DNA from: Streptomyces chumphonensis | GTDB lineage: Bacteria > Actinomycetota > Actinomycetes > Streptomycetales > Streptomycetaceae | Assembly: GCF_014779715.1 (NCBI RefSeq) | Contig: NZ_JACXYU010000017.1 | Coordinates: forward strand, 51,482-115,481 | DNA length: 64,000 bases | Direction of reading: 5' to 3' | In this document: piece after piece, positions 8,066-15,858 of the stretch | Layout: the number at the start of each line of letters is the position of its first letter | How positions within the stretch are numbered: the stretch's first letter is position 1 | The notes under the pieces: generated by a model | What the model was told of the DNA's origin: nothing | Databases searched by the model: none | Seen by the model: only the letters and a program-made list of their open reading frames with translations | Program-made: the position numbers and the translations under genes

Positions 8066-8719
8066 ATGCAGGTCAGTCCCACACGCACCGCCCCTCCCGG
8101 GACCGAGCGGGCGCTGCGCGCTCCGGTGGAGGAGCTGCTCGGCGACGAGGAGCTGGCCGCACGCTTCGCCCGGGGAGGTGAACGCGAGCTCGCCGCCGTC
8201 TACGGACGCTGGTCCGCGCTCGTCCACACCCTCGCCGTGCGGGCCCTCGGCGACGCCTCCGAGGCGGAGGACGTCACCCAGCAGGTGTTCCTCGCGGCCT
8301 GGCGCGGCCGGCACGGCTACCGGCCGGAGCAGGGCCCGCTCGGCGGATGGCTGGTCGGCATCACGCGGCGCCGGATCGCCGACGCCCTGGCGGCCCGCTC
8401 CCGCCGCGGCGACCTGGCCGCGCGGGCCGCGGCGCGGGGCGGCCCGGTGGCGCCGGAACAGCGGGAGGCGGAGGCTGCCCTTGACCGGGTCCTGCTGGCC
8501 CACGAACTCGCCGCGCTCCCGACCGCGCAGCGGCGCGTGCTGCGCCTGGCCTTCTACGAGGACCTCACCCAGGCGCAGATAGCCGAGCGCACCGGGCTCG
8601 CGCTGGGCACCGTGAAGAGCCACGCCCGGCGCGGCCTGCACCGGCTGCGTACCCGGCTGACCGAACAGGCCGGCCCCCCGACCGCGCCCGTATCACCCGT
8701 TCGGAGGAGTGCACCATGA
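8066..8719 (+). CDS. ECF-type RNA polymerase sigma factor
   Basis: Sigma-70 group 4 protein of 217 residues. Region 2 is at about residues 45-110 (SEAEDVTQQVFLAAW, then GGWLVGITRRRIAD) and region 4 at about 150-200 (LPTAQRRVLRLAFYEDLTQAQIAERTGLALGTVKSHARRGL). The linker carries basic and alanine-rich sequence. ATG 8066 has GGGAGGAG about 6 nt upstream. Its stop overlaps the start of the DUF4383 gene (ATGA), so the two are coupled. The short zinc-finger protein at 11107 could be its anti-sigma factor. The likely role is an envelope or stress regulon, by context only. Confidence 0.85.
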   Translation: MQVSPTRTAPPGTERALRAPVEELLGDEELAARFARGGERELAAVYGRWSALVHTLAVRALGDASEAEDVTQQVFLAAWRGRHGYRPEQGPLGGWLVGITRRRIADALAARSRRGDLAARAAARGGPVAPEQREAEAALDRVLLAHELAALPTAQRRVLRLAFYEDLTQAQIAERTGLALGTVKSHARRGLHRLRTRLTEQAGPPTAPVSPVRRSAP

Positions 8720-9333
8720 GACTGCAGGACGAACTCCCCGTCGACCACCGCCTGGCCGTCGTCTACCGCTACGGCGCCGCCCTGAGCGGCCTGATCCTCC
8801 TGGTCTTCGGCATCCTCGGCTTCGCCGACCGGCTGGCCTTCTTCGACACCGACGGGACGCGCGTCGCCGGGCTGTCCAGCAACGGCCTGCTCAGCCTCAT
8901 CTCGGTCGTCTTCGGGGTGCTGCTCATCGTGGGGGCCGTCGTGGGCGGCAACTTCGCCTCGACGCTCAACATGACCGTCGGGGCGCTCTTCCTGCTCAGC
9001 GGCTTCGTCCACCTGGCCATCCTGGAACGGTCGGTCAACATCCTGGCCTTCCGGATGCCCAACGTGATCTTCAGCTTCGTGATGGGGCTGCTGATCCTCA
9101 CGTTCGGGATGTACGGGCGGGTAAGTGGCGGACTTCCACACGACAACCCCTACTGGAAGCGGCGCCATCCCGAACGGGCCGACGCCCGGCCCTCCCGGCC
9201 CACGGCCGGGGCGCTCACCGCGGGCGGCCCGTCGCGCGCCGCCACCGAAGCGGCCCCCTCCGACGCCCTGCCGCCCGCAACCAAGGGCGCGCGGCGGGAG
9301 CGGTCGGCGAGAAGGGAGGAGAGCGGTACCTGA
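8716..9333 (+). CDS. DUF4383-family membrane protein
   Basis: Integral membrane protein of 205 residues with four hydrophobic helices (about residues 20-42, 55-78, 85-105 and 112-135). These are followed by a cytoplasmic, positively charged and proline-rich tail. The helices carry the pattern NMTVGALFLLSGFVHLAILE ahead of a short loop, as in DUF4383 proteins. It overlaps the ECF sigma gene by 4 bp and is presumably co-translated with it. The function of the family is unknown. Confidence 0.75.
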   Translation: MRLQDELPVDHRLAVVYRYGAALSGLILLVFGILGFADRLAFFDTDGTRVAGLSSNGLLSLISVVFGVLLIVGAVVGGNFASTLNMTVGALFLLSGFVHLAILERSVNILAFRMPNVIFSFVMGLLILTFGMYGRVSGGLPHDNPYWKRRHPERADARPSRPTAGALTAGGPSRAATEAAPSDALPPATKGARRERSARREESGT

Positions 9334-9448
9334 CCGGTCCGGCTCGGCGGAGATTCTCTCCCGCACGGTGCATCCGCGACGGGTGCGCAGCCGGAAGTGG
9401 TGGGTGAAGGTCCACAGTTCCCCTGGCCCCGACCTCAAGGGAGTCCCC

Positions 9449-10291
9449 ATGTCACACATACGCAAGAGCACCGCGCTCGCCGCGACCCTCGGCACCTGCG
9501 TCCTCGGCCTGGGTGTGGCCGCACCCGCCGGTGCGGCGGAGGGCGACGACGCGATGGTGTCGGTCTTTCACGGAGTCCCCGGCCTGACGGTCGACGTCTA
9601 CGCCGGTGACGAGGAGCTGATCCCCGACTTCGAGCCGGGCACGCTCACCGATCCCATGCCGCTGCCCGCGGGCAGCTACGACATCAAGGTCTTCCCCGAC
9701 GGCGCCGACCCCGCGTCCGACGACCCGGCCATCGAGAAGACGGTCGAGGTCGCCGCCGGGGACAACGCCACCATCGCCGCGCACCTCAGCGAGGACGGCG
9801 AGCCCGAGCTCACCGCCTACGCCAACGACACGTCCGACGTTCCGGCCGGCCAGTCCCGGCTGACCGTGCGGCACGTGGCCGCCGCCCCGGCCGTCGACGT
9901 CCGGGCCGGTGGGCAGCCGGTCTTCGAGGGCCTGACGAACCCGAACGAGGACACCGCCGAGGTGGACGCCGGCACCGTCTCCGCCGACGTGACGCTCGCG
10001 GGCACCGACGACGTCGTGATCGGCCCGGCCGACCTGACCCTGGAGGAGGGCACCAGCAACGTCGTCTACGCCTGGGGCAGTGCCGAGGAGGAGAACCTCG
10101 CCCTCAAGGTCCAGACCCTGAGCGGCATGCACTCGGCTCCCAGCGGTGTGGAGGCCGGCGCCGGCGACACCCAGGCGGGCGGCAACTCCGCCGCGGCCTG
10201 GCTCGCGGGCTCGGCGGGTGCGGCGGCCCTGGTCGCCGGAGCGCTCGCCCTCGGCAACCGTCGCCGTGCCGCCACGGTCACCCGCGACTGA
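9449..10291 (+). CDS. secreted DUF4397 protein, possible sortase-linked surface protein
   Basis: Exported protein of 280 residues. A signal peptide (residues 1-31, cleavage near AGA-AEG) leads into DUF4397-type beta domains: MVSVFHGVPGLTVDVYAGDE and then, after the repeat boundary at about residue 130, SRLTVRHVAAAPAVDVRAGG. The C-terminus has a glycine-rich stretch, a hydrophobic helix (about 245-267) and the charged tail NRRRAATVTRD. This resembles a wall-sorting signal, but no LPXTG- or LAXTG-type motif is seen. The next gene is a sortase 17 bp downstream. ATG 9449 has AAGGGAG about 6 nt upstream. Confidence 0.78.
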   Translation: MSHIRKSTALAATLGTCVLGLGVAAPAGAAEGDDAMVSVFHGVPGLTVDVYAGDEELIPDFEPGTLTDPMPLPAGSYDIKVFPDGADPASDDPAIEKTVEVAAGDNATIAAHLSEDGEPELTAYANDTSDVPAGQSRLTVRHVAAAPAVDVRAGGQPVFEGLTNPNEDTAEVDAGTVSADVTLAGTDDVVIGPADLTLEEGTSNVVYAWGSAEEENLALKVQTLSGMHSAPSGVEAGAGDTQAGGNSAAAWLAGSAGAAALVAGALALGNRRRAATVTRD

Positions 10292-10308
10292 CGCGGCTGC
10301 GGGCAGTG

Positions 10309-10986
10309 ATGCGCAACCGGCCGCTGCCGGCCCGCGCCGTCCTGGCTGCCGCGGTGCTCTGCGCCGCGGCAGCCCTGCTCGTCGTGCTGCTCGCCCCGGG
10401 TTCCGCCCCGGACGACTTCGGGGCCCGGCCCACCGCGCCCCCGGCCGCCCCCGGGCCCGAGGACCGGCCCCGGGCCGCCGAGGACGCGGAGGCGGCCGGT
10501 CCGGACGGCAGTCCCGGCACTCCCGCGCCGGAGCGGTCGCCGGCGGCCCCGACGGCGGTGACCGTCCCCCGGATCGGGCTGGACGCCACCGTGGAGCCGG
10601 TCGGCGTCCAGGCGGACGGGACCGTCGAGATCCCCGAGGCGCCGCAGGCCGCCGGGTGGTACCGCTTCGGTACCGCGCCCGGCGCGTCCGACGGCTCGGC
10701 GGTGCTGGTGGGGCATGTGGACTTCGAGACCGGCGAACTGGGTGAGTTCGCCGCCCTGTACGACGTCCGGCGCGGCGACACCGTCCGCGTGGACCGGGGC
10801 GACGCTCCCGCCGCCCGCTACGAGGTGACGGCCCGTGCGGTCGTGGACCAGGACGAGCTGCCCCGGGAGCTCTTCCGGCGCGACGGCCCGCACGTCCTCA
10901 CGCTCATCACCTGCGCGCCGCCCTACGACGAGGAGGACGGCTACCGCAACAACCTCGTCGTCACGGCCGAGCCCGCCGAGGGCTGA
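10309..10986 (+). CDS. class F sortase
   Basis: Membrane-anchored transpeptidase of 225 residues. One N-terminal helix (about 8-28) and a long proline/alanine-rich linker (about 30-85) precede the sortase barrel. The catalytic histidine is in VGHVDFETG (near residue 136), the cysteine in LTLITCAPP (near 202) and the arginine in DGYRNNLVV (near 213). The short barrel and the TLITC...YRNNLVV arrangement fit class F. An in-frame GTG at 10306 is an alternative start. The preceding DUF4397 gene is the obvious candidate substrate or partner. Confidence 0.85.
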   Translation: MRNRPLPARAVLAAAVLCAAAALLVVLLAPGSAPDDFGARPTAPPAAPGPEDRPRAAEDAEAAGPDGSPGTPAPERSPAAPTAVTVPRIGLDATVEPVGVQADGTVEIPEAPQAAGWYRFGTAPGASDGSAVLVGHVDFETGELGEFAALYDVRRGDTVRVDRGDAPAARYEVTARAVVDQDELPRELFRRDGPHVLTLITCAPPYDEEDGYRNNLVVTAEPAEG

Positions 10987-11106
10987 GGCCGCCGGAGGCG
11001 GGGCCCGGGGCCGGGACGGCGGGACGCCCGCCCGGCCGTCCCGCCGCGATACCGTTCGGCATCCGGCGGGTCCGGCCTTCGGAACCGCCGCACGAGAGGG
11101 GTCCGC

Positions 11107-11364
11107 ATGCGGCACATCGACTCGGCGGACCTCGCCGTCCGCGCACTGGACGGGGACGCGGCCCGCCTTCCGGCCCGGGAAGCGGCGCACCTGCGCGACT
11201 GCCCGTCCTGCGCCCGGGAGTTGGCGTCCTACCGCAGGGTGGTGCAGGCGGGTCGCACGGCGGAGGCCGCCGACGTGCCGACGCCCCCGCCGCCCTCGGT
11301 CTGGGACGCCGTCCTGGCCGGGATCGAGGACGACGCGTCCGGCGGGGACGGCCCGCCACCCTAG
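11107..11364 (+). CDS. short zinc-finger (zf-HC2) anti-sigma-like protein
   Basis: Soluble protein of 85 residues. The segment AAHLRDCPSCARELASYRRVV gives the HxxxCxxC zinc site of anti-sigma factors. There is no transmembrane helix and the C-terminus is a proline-rich tail. It lies at the end of the ECF-DUF4383-DUF4397-sortase run, so it may bind the ECF sigma factor encoded at 8066. The ATG follows GAGAGGGGTCCGC. Whether the partner is that sigma factor is inference. Confidence 0.7.
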   Translation: MRHIDSADLAVRALDGDAARLPAREAAHLRDCPSCARELASYRRVVQAGRTAEAADVPTPPPPSVWDAVLAGIEDDASGGDGPPP

Positions 11365-11388
11365 GGCGCACGGCCGCCCGCGCCGAGA

Positions 11389-12891
11389 TCAGTCGACGCC
11401 GCCCATCAGCGTGCGCAGGCGCCGCGCGCCCGCCATGAACGCCAGCCCCGCCGCCACGGCGACCACGGCCCACATCGTGTAGTACAGCGTGTCGCCCAGC
11501 GGCTCGTTGAGCCGGGTGACCCAGCCGTTCAGCGCGTTGCCCGTGGCCGTCGCCAGGAACCACAGGCCCATGATCTGGCTGACGAACTCCCTGGGCGCCA
11601 GCTTCGTCGACAGCGACAGGCCGACCGGCGACAGGCACATCTCGCCGAGCGTCTGCACCAGATAGACGCCCAGCAGCCAGAAGACGGTCACCCGGCCGGT
11701 CTCCGAGCCGGCCGCCGCCGCGCCCGCGAGGCCCATCAGGCCGAAGGAGCCGCCGATGAGCAGCATCGCCAGGCCGAACTTCACCGGTGCGCTCGGTTCG
11801 CGTTCGCGCTGCGCCAGCCGCACCCACAGGGCGGCGAAGACGGGCGCGAGGATGATCACGTACACCGGGTTCACCGACTGGAACCAGGAGGCGGGGAACT
11901 CCCAGCCGCCCGCGATCGTGCGGTCCGTCTTCTGGTCGGCGAAGATCGTCAGCAGGGAGCCGGACTGGTCGTAGATCATCCAGAAGAGCACGGCCGTGAC
12001 GAAGAACCAGACGAACGCGACGATCTTCGGCCGGTCCGCCGTGGCCAGCCGAGGGCTGCGGAAGATCGTCCAGAAGTAGCCGACCGGGAGGACGATGCCC
12101 AGCACGGCCAGCACGTTGACGACGTGCTCGACCGTGAACGTCCCCAGCGCCACGTCCGCGACGAGCGCGCCCACCGCGACGCCGCTCCACAGCAGGACCC
12201 GGCGCAGGACGCGCCGCTTCTCCTCGGGGGAGGCGGGGTTGGCCGGGTGCAGCCCCACGGTGCCCAGGTGCCGGGCGCCGAACACGTACTGGACGACGGC
12301 CAGGGTCATGCCGACCCCGGCGACGCCGAAGCCCAGGTGCCAGTCGACCTTCTGGCCGAGGGTGCCGACCACCAGCGGCGCGGCCAGGGCGCCGATGTTG
12401 ATGGCCATGTAGAAGAGCGTGAACCCGGCGTCCCTGCGGGCCCCGGACCGCCCCTCGTAGAGGCCGCCGACCATCGCGGAGATGTTCGGCTTCAGCAGCC
12501 CGGTGCCGACGGCGATCAGCGCCAGGCCGAGGAAGAACGTCGCGTCGTGCGGGATCGCCAGGACGTAGTGCCCGGAGGCGATCACGATGCCGCCGACGAG
12601 GACGGCCCGGCGGGCGCCCCACAGCCGGTCGGCGACCCAGCCGCCGGGCATGGACGTCATGTAGACGACGGCGTTGTAGACGCCGTAGATGGCGGCGGCG
12701 AGGGCCTCCCGGTCCTCCAGGGGCCCGTCGAGGACTCCGGCGATCAGGTAGAGGACGAGGATGGCCCGCATCCCGTACCAGGAGAAGCGCTCCCACATCT
12801 CCGTCATGAACAGGGTGGCCATCCCGCGGGGGTGGCCGAAGAAGGTCGTGCCGCCGGGGGCGGCCTCGCCCTTCGTCGTGCTGGACGCCAT
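11389..12891 (-). CDS. proton-dependent oligopeptide transporter (POT/PTR2 family)
   Basis: Twelve- to fourteen-helix symporter of 500 residues. The first helix carries the family motif EMWERFSWYGMRA (proton coupling). A second family signature, GTGLLKPNISAMVGGLY, is at about residues 125-145. The N-terminal cytoplasmic segment is short. It imports di- and tripeptides with protons across the plasma membrane. The ATG has AAGGA upstream. It converges with the small zinc-finger gene (24 bp gap) and diverges from the response regulator across a 418-bp region containing an AT-rich palindrome. Confidence 0.9.
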   Translation of the reverse strand: MASSTTKGEAAPGGTTFFGHPRGMATLFMTEMWERFSWYGMRAILVLYLIAGVLDGPLEDREALAAAIYGVYNAVVYMTSMPGGWVADRLWGARRAVLVGGIVIASGHYVLAIPHDATFFLGLALIAVGTGLLKPNISAMVGGLYEGRSGARRDAGFTLFYMAINIGALAAPLVVGTLGQKVDWHLGFGVAGVGMTLAVVQYVFGARHLGTVGLHPANPASPEEKRRVLRRVLLWSGVAVGALVADVALGTFTVEHVVNVLAVLGIVLPVGYFWTIFRSPRLATADRPKIVAFVWFFVTAVLFWMIYDQSGSLLTIFADQKTDRTIAGGWEFPASWFQSVNPVYVIILAPVFAALWVRLAQREREPSAPVKFGLAMLLIGGSFGLMGLAGAAAAGSETGRVTVFWLLGVYLVQTLGEMCLSPVGLSLSTKLAPREFVSQIMGLWFLATATGNALNGWVTRLNEPLGDTLYYTMWAVVAVAAGLAFMAGARRLRTLMGGVD

Positions 12892-13309
12892 GGGGGGTTC
12901 CTTGTGGGTTCGGGACGCGCGCCGCAGGGGTGGGGGACGTGCGCCCGGACGGTGCCGCGGGCCGATGGCGCCGGTCCGCGCGGGAGAAGGGCCGGGTGGT
13001 CCGCCCGGTCACTGCAGGGCGCGGCGGGCGGGTCCGGCGCTCACCGCCGGCCGCGTCACCCGTCGTCGGCCCTGGCCCCCGCAGGGGAGGCGCGAACACC
13101 TTACGCGAGGTTCAGCCGCCACTCGTCGACCGGTGAGGCACGGAACACAGGTAGATACAGTATTTACCTAATCTTTTCAAAGGTAGAACTCCTCGTTGAT
13201 CAATGGATCGCGGAGTAGACCACAGGTGCCCCGCCTCGCCCCGCCGTCGGCCACGGCCGGCCCCCGTCGCCCGGTCAACGCGCCACCCGCGCCGGACTAC
13301 CATCGGGCC
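12892..13309. other. divergent intergenic region with AT-rich island
   Basis: This 418-bp gap separates the POT transporter gene and the response regulator gene. Most of it is GC-rich without a clear gene. The exception is 13145-13205, which is markedly AT-rich and contains the palindrome listed separately. TACCAT at 13298-13303, 6 nt before the response regulator ATG, looks like a -10 box for a leaderless transcript. Confidence 0.6.
13149..13169. promoter_or_regulatory. AT-rich palindrome, candidate operator
   Basis: AGGTAGATAC and GTATTTACCT flank a single A, giving 10-bp arms with one mismatch. The half-site AGGTAGA recurs at 13181-13187, 32 bp from the first copy (about three helical turns). 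It is a plausible binding site for a dimeric regulator of the POT transporter or of the two-component genes. Confidence 0.5.
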
Positions 13310-13990
13310 ATGACCCGCGTACTGCTCGCCGAGGACGACGCCTCCATCTCCGAGCCGCTCGCCCGGGCCCTGCGCCGGGAGGGCTACGAGGTGGAGGTGA
13401 GGCAGGACGGGCCGAGCGCCCTCGACACCGGCCTCCACGGGGAGATCGACCTCGTCGTGCTGGACCTCGGGCTGCCCGGCATGGACGGGCTGGAGGTCTG
13501 CCGCCGGATGCGCACCGAGGGCTTCACCTTCCCCGTCCTCGTCCTGACGGCCCGCGCCGACGAGGTCGACACCGTCGTCGGCCTGGACGCGGGCGCGGAC
13601 GACTACGTCACCAAGCCCTTCCGGCTGGCCGAACTGCTGGCGCGGGTGCGGGCCCTGCTCCGCAGGGGCACCGCCGACCCGGCGCACCAGCCGCCCCCGG
13701 CCCACGGCGTCCGCATCGACGTCGACTCCCACCGCGCCTGGATCGGCGAGGACGAGCTCCAGCTCACCGCCAAGGAGTTCGACCTGCTGCGCGTCCTCGT
13801 GCGCGACGCGGGCCGCGTCGTGACGCGCGACCAGCTGATGCGGGAGGTGTGGGACACCACCTGGTGGTCCTCCACCAAGACGCTCGACATGCACATCTCC
13901 TGGCTGCGCAAGAAGCTGGGGGACGACGCGGGCAACCCCCGCTTCATCACCACCGTGCGCGGCGTCGGCTTCCGGTTCGAGAAGAACTGA
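13310..13990 (+). CDS. OmpR/PhoB-family response regulator
   Basis: Two-component response regulator of 226 residues. The receiver domain (1-120) has acidic residues D9 and D10, phosphoacceptor D52 (VVLDLGLPGMDG) and the TKPF lysine near residue 101. The C-terminal winged helix (about 130-224) reads LTAKEFDLLRVLV and ends TVRGVGFRFEKN. It is followed 19 bp later by the cognate kinase. ATG 13310 lacks a ribosome site but has a -10-like TACCAT just upstream, suggesting a leaderless mRNA. The signal is unknown. Confidence 0.9.
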   Translation: MTRVLLAEDDASISEPLARALRREGYEVEVRQDGPSALDTGLHGEIDLVVLDLGLPGMDGLEVCRRMRTEGFTFPVLVLTARADEVDTVVGLDAGADDYVTKPFRLAELLARVRALLRRGTADPAHQPPPAHGVRIDVDSHRAWIGEDELQLTAKEFDLLRVLVRDAGRVVTRDQLMREVWDTTWWSSTKTLDMHISWLRKKLGDDAGNPRFITTVRGVGFRFEKN

Positions 13991-14009
13991 CCGGAAGACC
14001 CCACCCGCC

Positions 14010-15278
14010 ATGCGCCGCCGACTGATCAACTCCATGCTCGCCGTGGTCGTCGTCGTCATCGCCGTGTTCGGCATCTCGCTGATCACCGTCGAGACCCAGG
14101 CCATCGAGAAGAGCGCCCACGAGACGACCCGCTCCGAGGCCGCCCGGCTGGTGGCCGTCGTGGAGGCCCGGATCGCGGCCGGCGAGCGGGTGACGGCCGA
14201 GACCATGCGCAGTGCCGTGCCGGCCGACCGGTACGTGCGCATCGAGCTGCCCGGCCAGGGGCCCATCTCCCTCGGAGAACGGCCGCAGGGCGGCGTCATC
14301 GAGGGCCGGGCGACGGGCCGCAACGGCGAGGTCGTCGTCGTCCGGCAGCCGCGCAGCGTCGTCACGGACGAGGTGGGCCGCATCCTCATGATCATCATCG
14401 CTGTGGCGCTGGTGACGATCGTGGCCGCCGCCCTCCTCGCCGTCCGCCAGGCCCGCCGGGTCGCCGCGCCCCTGACCGACCTGGCCGAGACCGCCGAACG
14501 CCTCGGCTCCGGCGACCCGCGCCCCCGGCACCGGCGCTACGGCGTGCCGGAACTGGACCGGGTCGCCGACGTGCTGGACTCCAGCGCGGAACGCATCGGC
14601 CGCATGCTCACCGCCGAACGCCGACTGGCGGCCGACGCCTCCCACCAGCTCCGCACCCCGCTCACCGCCCTGTCCATGCGTCTGGAGGAGATCGTCCACA
14701 CCGCCGAGACGGAGGGCGACCACTCCGACGTCGTCCGCGAGGAGGCCGCCATCGCCCTCGCCCAGGTGGAGCGGCTCACCGACGTCGTCGAGCGGCTGCT
14801 CACCAACAGCCGCGACCCCCGCTCCACCTCGGCCGTCGGCTTCGACCTGGACGAGGTGGTGCTCCAGCAGGTCGAGGAGTGGCGGCCCGCCTACCGCGGC
14901 GCCGGCCGGGCCATCGTGCACTCCGGCAAGGCCGGGCTGCGCGCGGTGGGCACGCCCGGCGCCGTCGCGACCGTCCTGGCGACGCTCGTGGAGAACGCGC
15001 TCATGCACGGCGGCGGCACCGTGGCGCTGCGCACCCGCGTCGCCGGGAACCAGGTGGTCGTCGAGGTGACCGACGAGGGGCCGGGCGTCGACCCCGGGCT
15101 GGGCTCCCGCGTCTTCGAACGCACCGTGAGCGGCCACAACTCCACCGGGCTCGGCCTGGCCGTCGCCCGCGACCTCGCCGAGGCCGACGGCGGGCGGCTG
15201 GAGCTGCTACAGCAGCATCCGCCGGTGTTCGCGCTCTTCCTCAGCCGAGAGGCCGTCGACGACCCCGTCGACGGCTGA
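14010..15278 (+). CDS. sensor histidine kinase
   Basis: Membrane kinase of 422 residues. Helices at about 5-27 and 125-147 flank an extracytoplasmic sensor of about 95 residues. A HAMP segment follows (about 148-200). The dimerisation box has ADASHQLRTPLTAL with the phosphorylated H212. The ATPase part has the N box LVENALMHG, G1 VTDEGPGVDPG and G2 STGLGLAVARDL. It is the partner of the response regulator immediately upstream. Its last 72 bp overlap the convergent GtrA gene, which is unusual but leaves both frames intact. Confidence 0.9.
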   Translation: MRRRLINSMLAVVVVVIAVFGISLITVETQAIEKSAHETTRSEAARLVAVVEARIAAGERVTAETMRSAVPADRYVRIELPGQGPISLGERPQGGVIEGRATGRNGEVVVVRQPRSVVTDEVGRILMIIIAVALVTIVAAALLAVRQARRVAAPLTDLAETAERLGSGDPRPRHRRYGVPELDRVADVLDSSAERIGRMLTAERRLAADASHQLRTPLTALSMRLEEIVHTAETEGDHSDVVREEAAIALAQVERLTDVVERLLTNSRDPRSTSAVGFDLDEVVLQQVEEWRPAYRGAGRAIVHSGKAGLRAVGTPGAVATVLATLVENALMHGGGTVALRTRVAGNQVVVEVTDEGPGVDPGLGSRVFERTVSGHNSTGLGLAVARDLAEADGGRLELLQQHPPVFALFLSREAVDDPVDG

Positions 15279-15713
15279 CGAACGCCCCCGGAACACCCAG
15301 GTGCGGTAGGACCAGAACCGGAACGCCGTGGCCAGCCCGAGCCCCACCACGTTCTTGGCGAGGTTGTCCGCCAGCGGCGAGGTGAAGCCGAAGCCGTAGT
15401 GCGACAGGGCCAGCGTGCCGTTCTCGATCACCAGCCCCACGCCGCTGAACACCAGGAACAGCGAGACCTCGCGCCGTATCCGCCGCTTGTCGGTGTGCTG
15501 GTAGGTCCAGTAGCGGTTGCCGACGTAGTTCGTGGCGATGGCGACGGCCGTGGCGATCACGCCGGAGCGCACCGGTGCCAGTCCGAAGGAGTGGATGCAC
15601 AGGTTGAACACGGCGACGTTGACCAGGAAGCCGAAGGCTCCCACCGTCCCGAACTTCGCCAGCTCCCGCAGGAGGCGCTTCAGGCGGACGGCGAGCGGCA
15701 GTCGTTCACCCAT
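15207..15713 (-). CDS. GtrA-family membrane protein
   Basis: Small four-helix membrane protein of 168 residues. The first helix has KFGTVGAFGFLVNVAVFNL, followed by the conserved NYVGNRYWTY. The last helix region ends NVVGLGLATAFRFWSYRTWVF, typical of GtrA proteins that help move lipid-linked sugars across the membrane. The start at 15713 is preferred because GAGGA lies 5 nt upstream; an ATG at 15725 and longer forms are possible. It overlaps the end of the sensor kinase gene by 72 bp in convergent orientation. Confidence 0.82.
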   Translation of the reverse strand: MGERLPLAVRLKRLLRELAKFGTVGAFGFLVNVAVFNLCIHSFGLAPVRSGVIATAVAIATNYVGNRYWTYQHTDKRRIRREVSLFLVFSGVGLVIENGTLALSHYGFGFTSPLADNLAKNVVGLGLATAFRFWSYRTWVFRGRSSAVDGVVDGLSAEEEREHRRMLL

Positions 15714-15858
15714 CGTGATCCTCATGCCCCGTTCGGTTCGGCTCCGGCCCCTGCCCCTCATGCTAGAGCCTTCCCCGCGAACCGGCCGGGGCGCGGCGGG
15801 GGCGGCTCCCGCCCGACGCGGGTACGGTCCCGGGCCCGGTTCCGCTTACCCTGGGACC

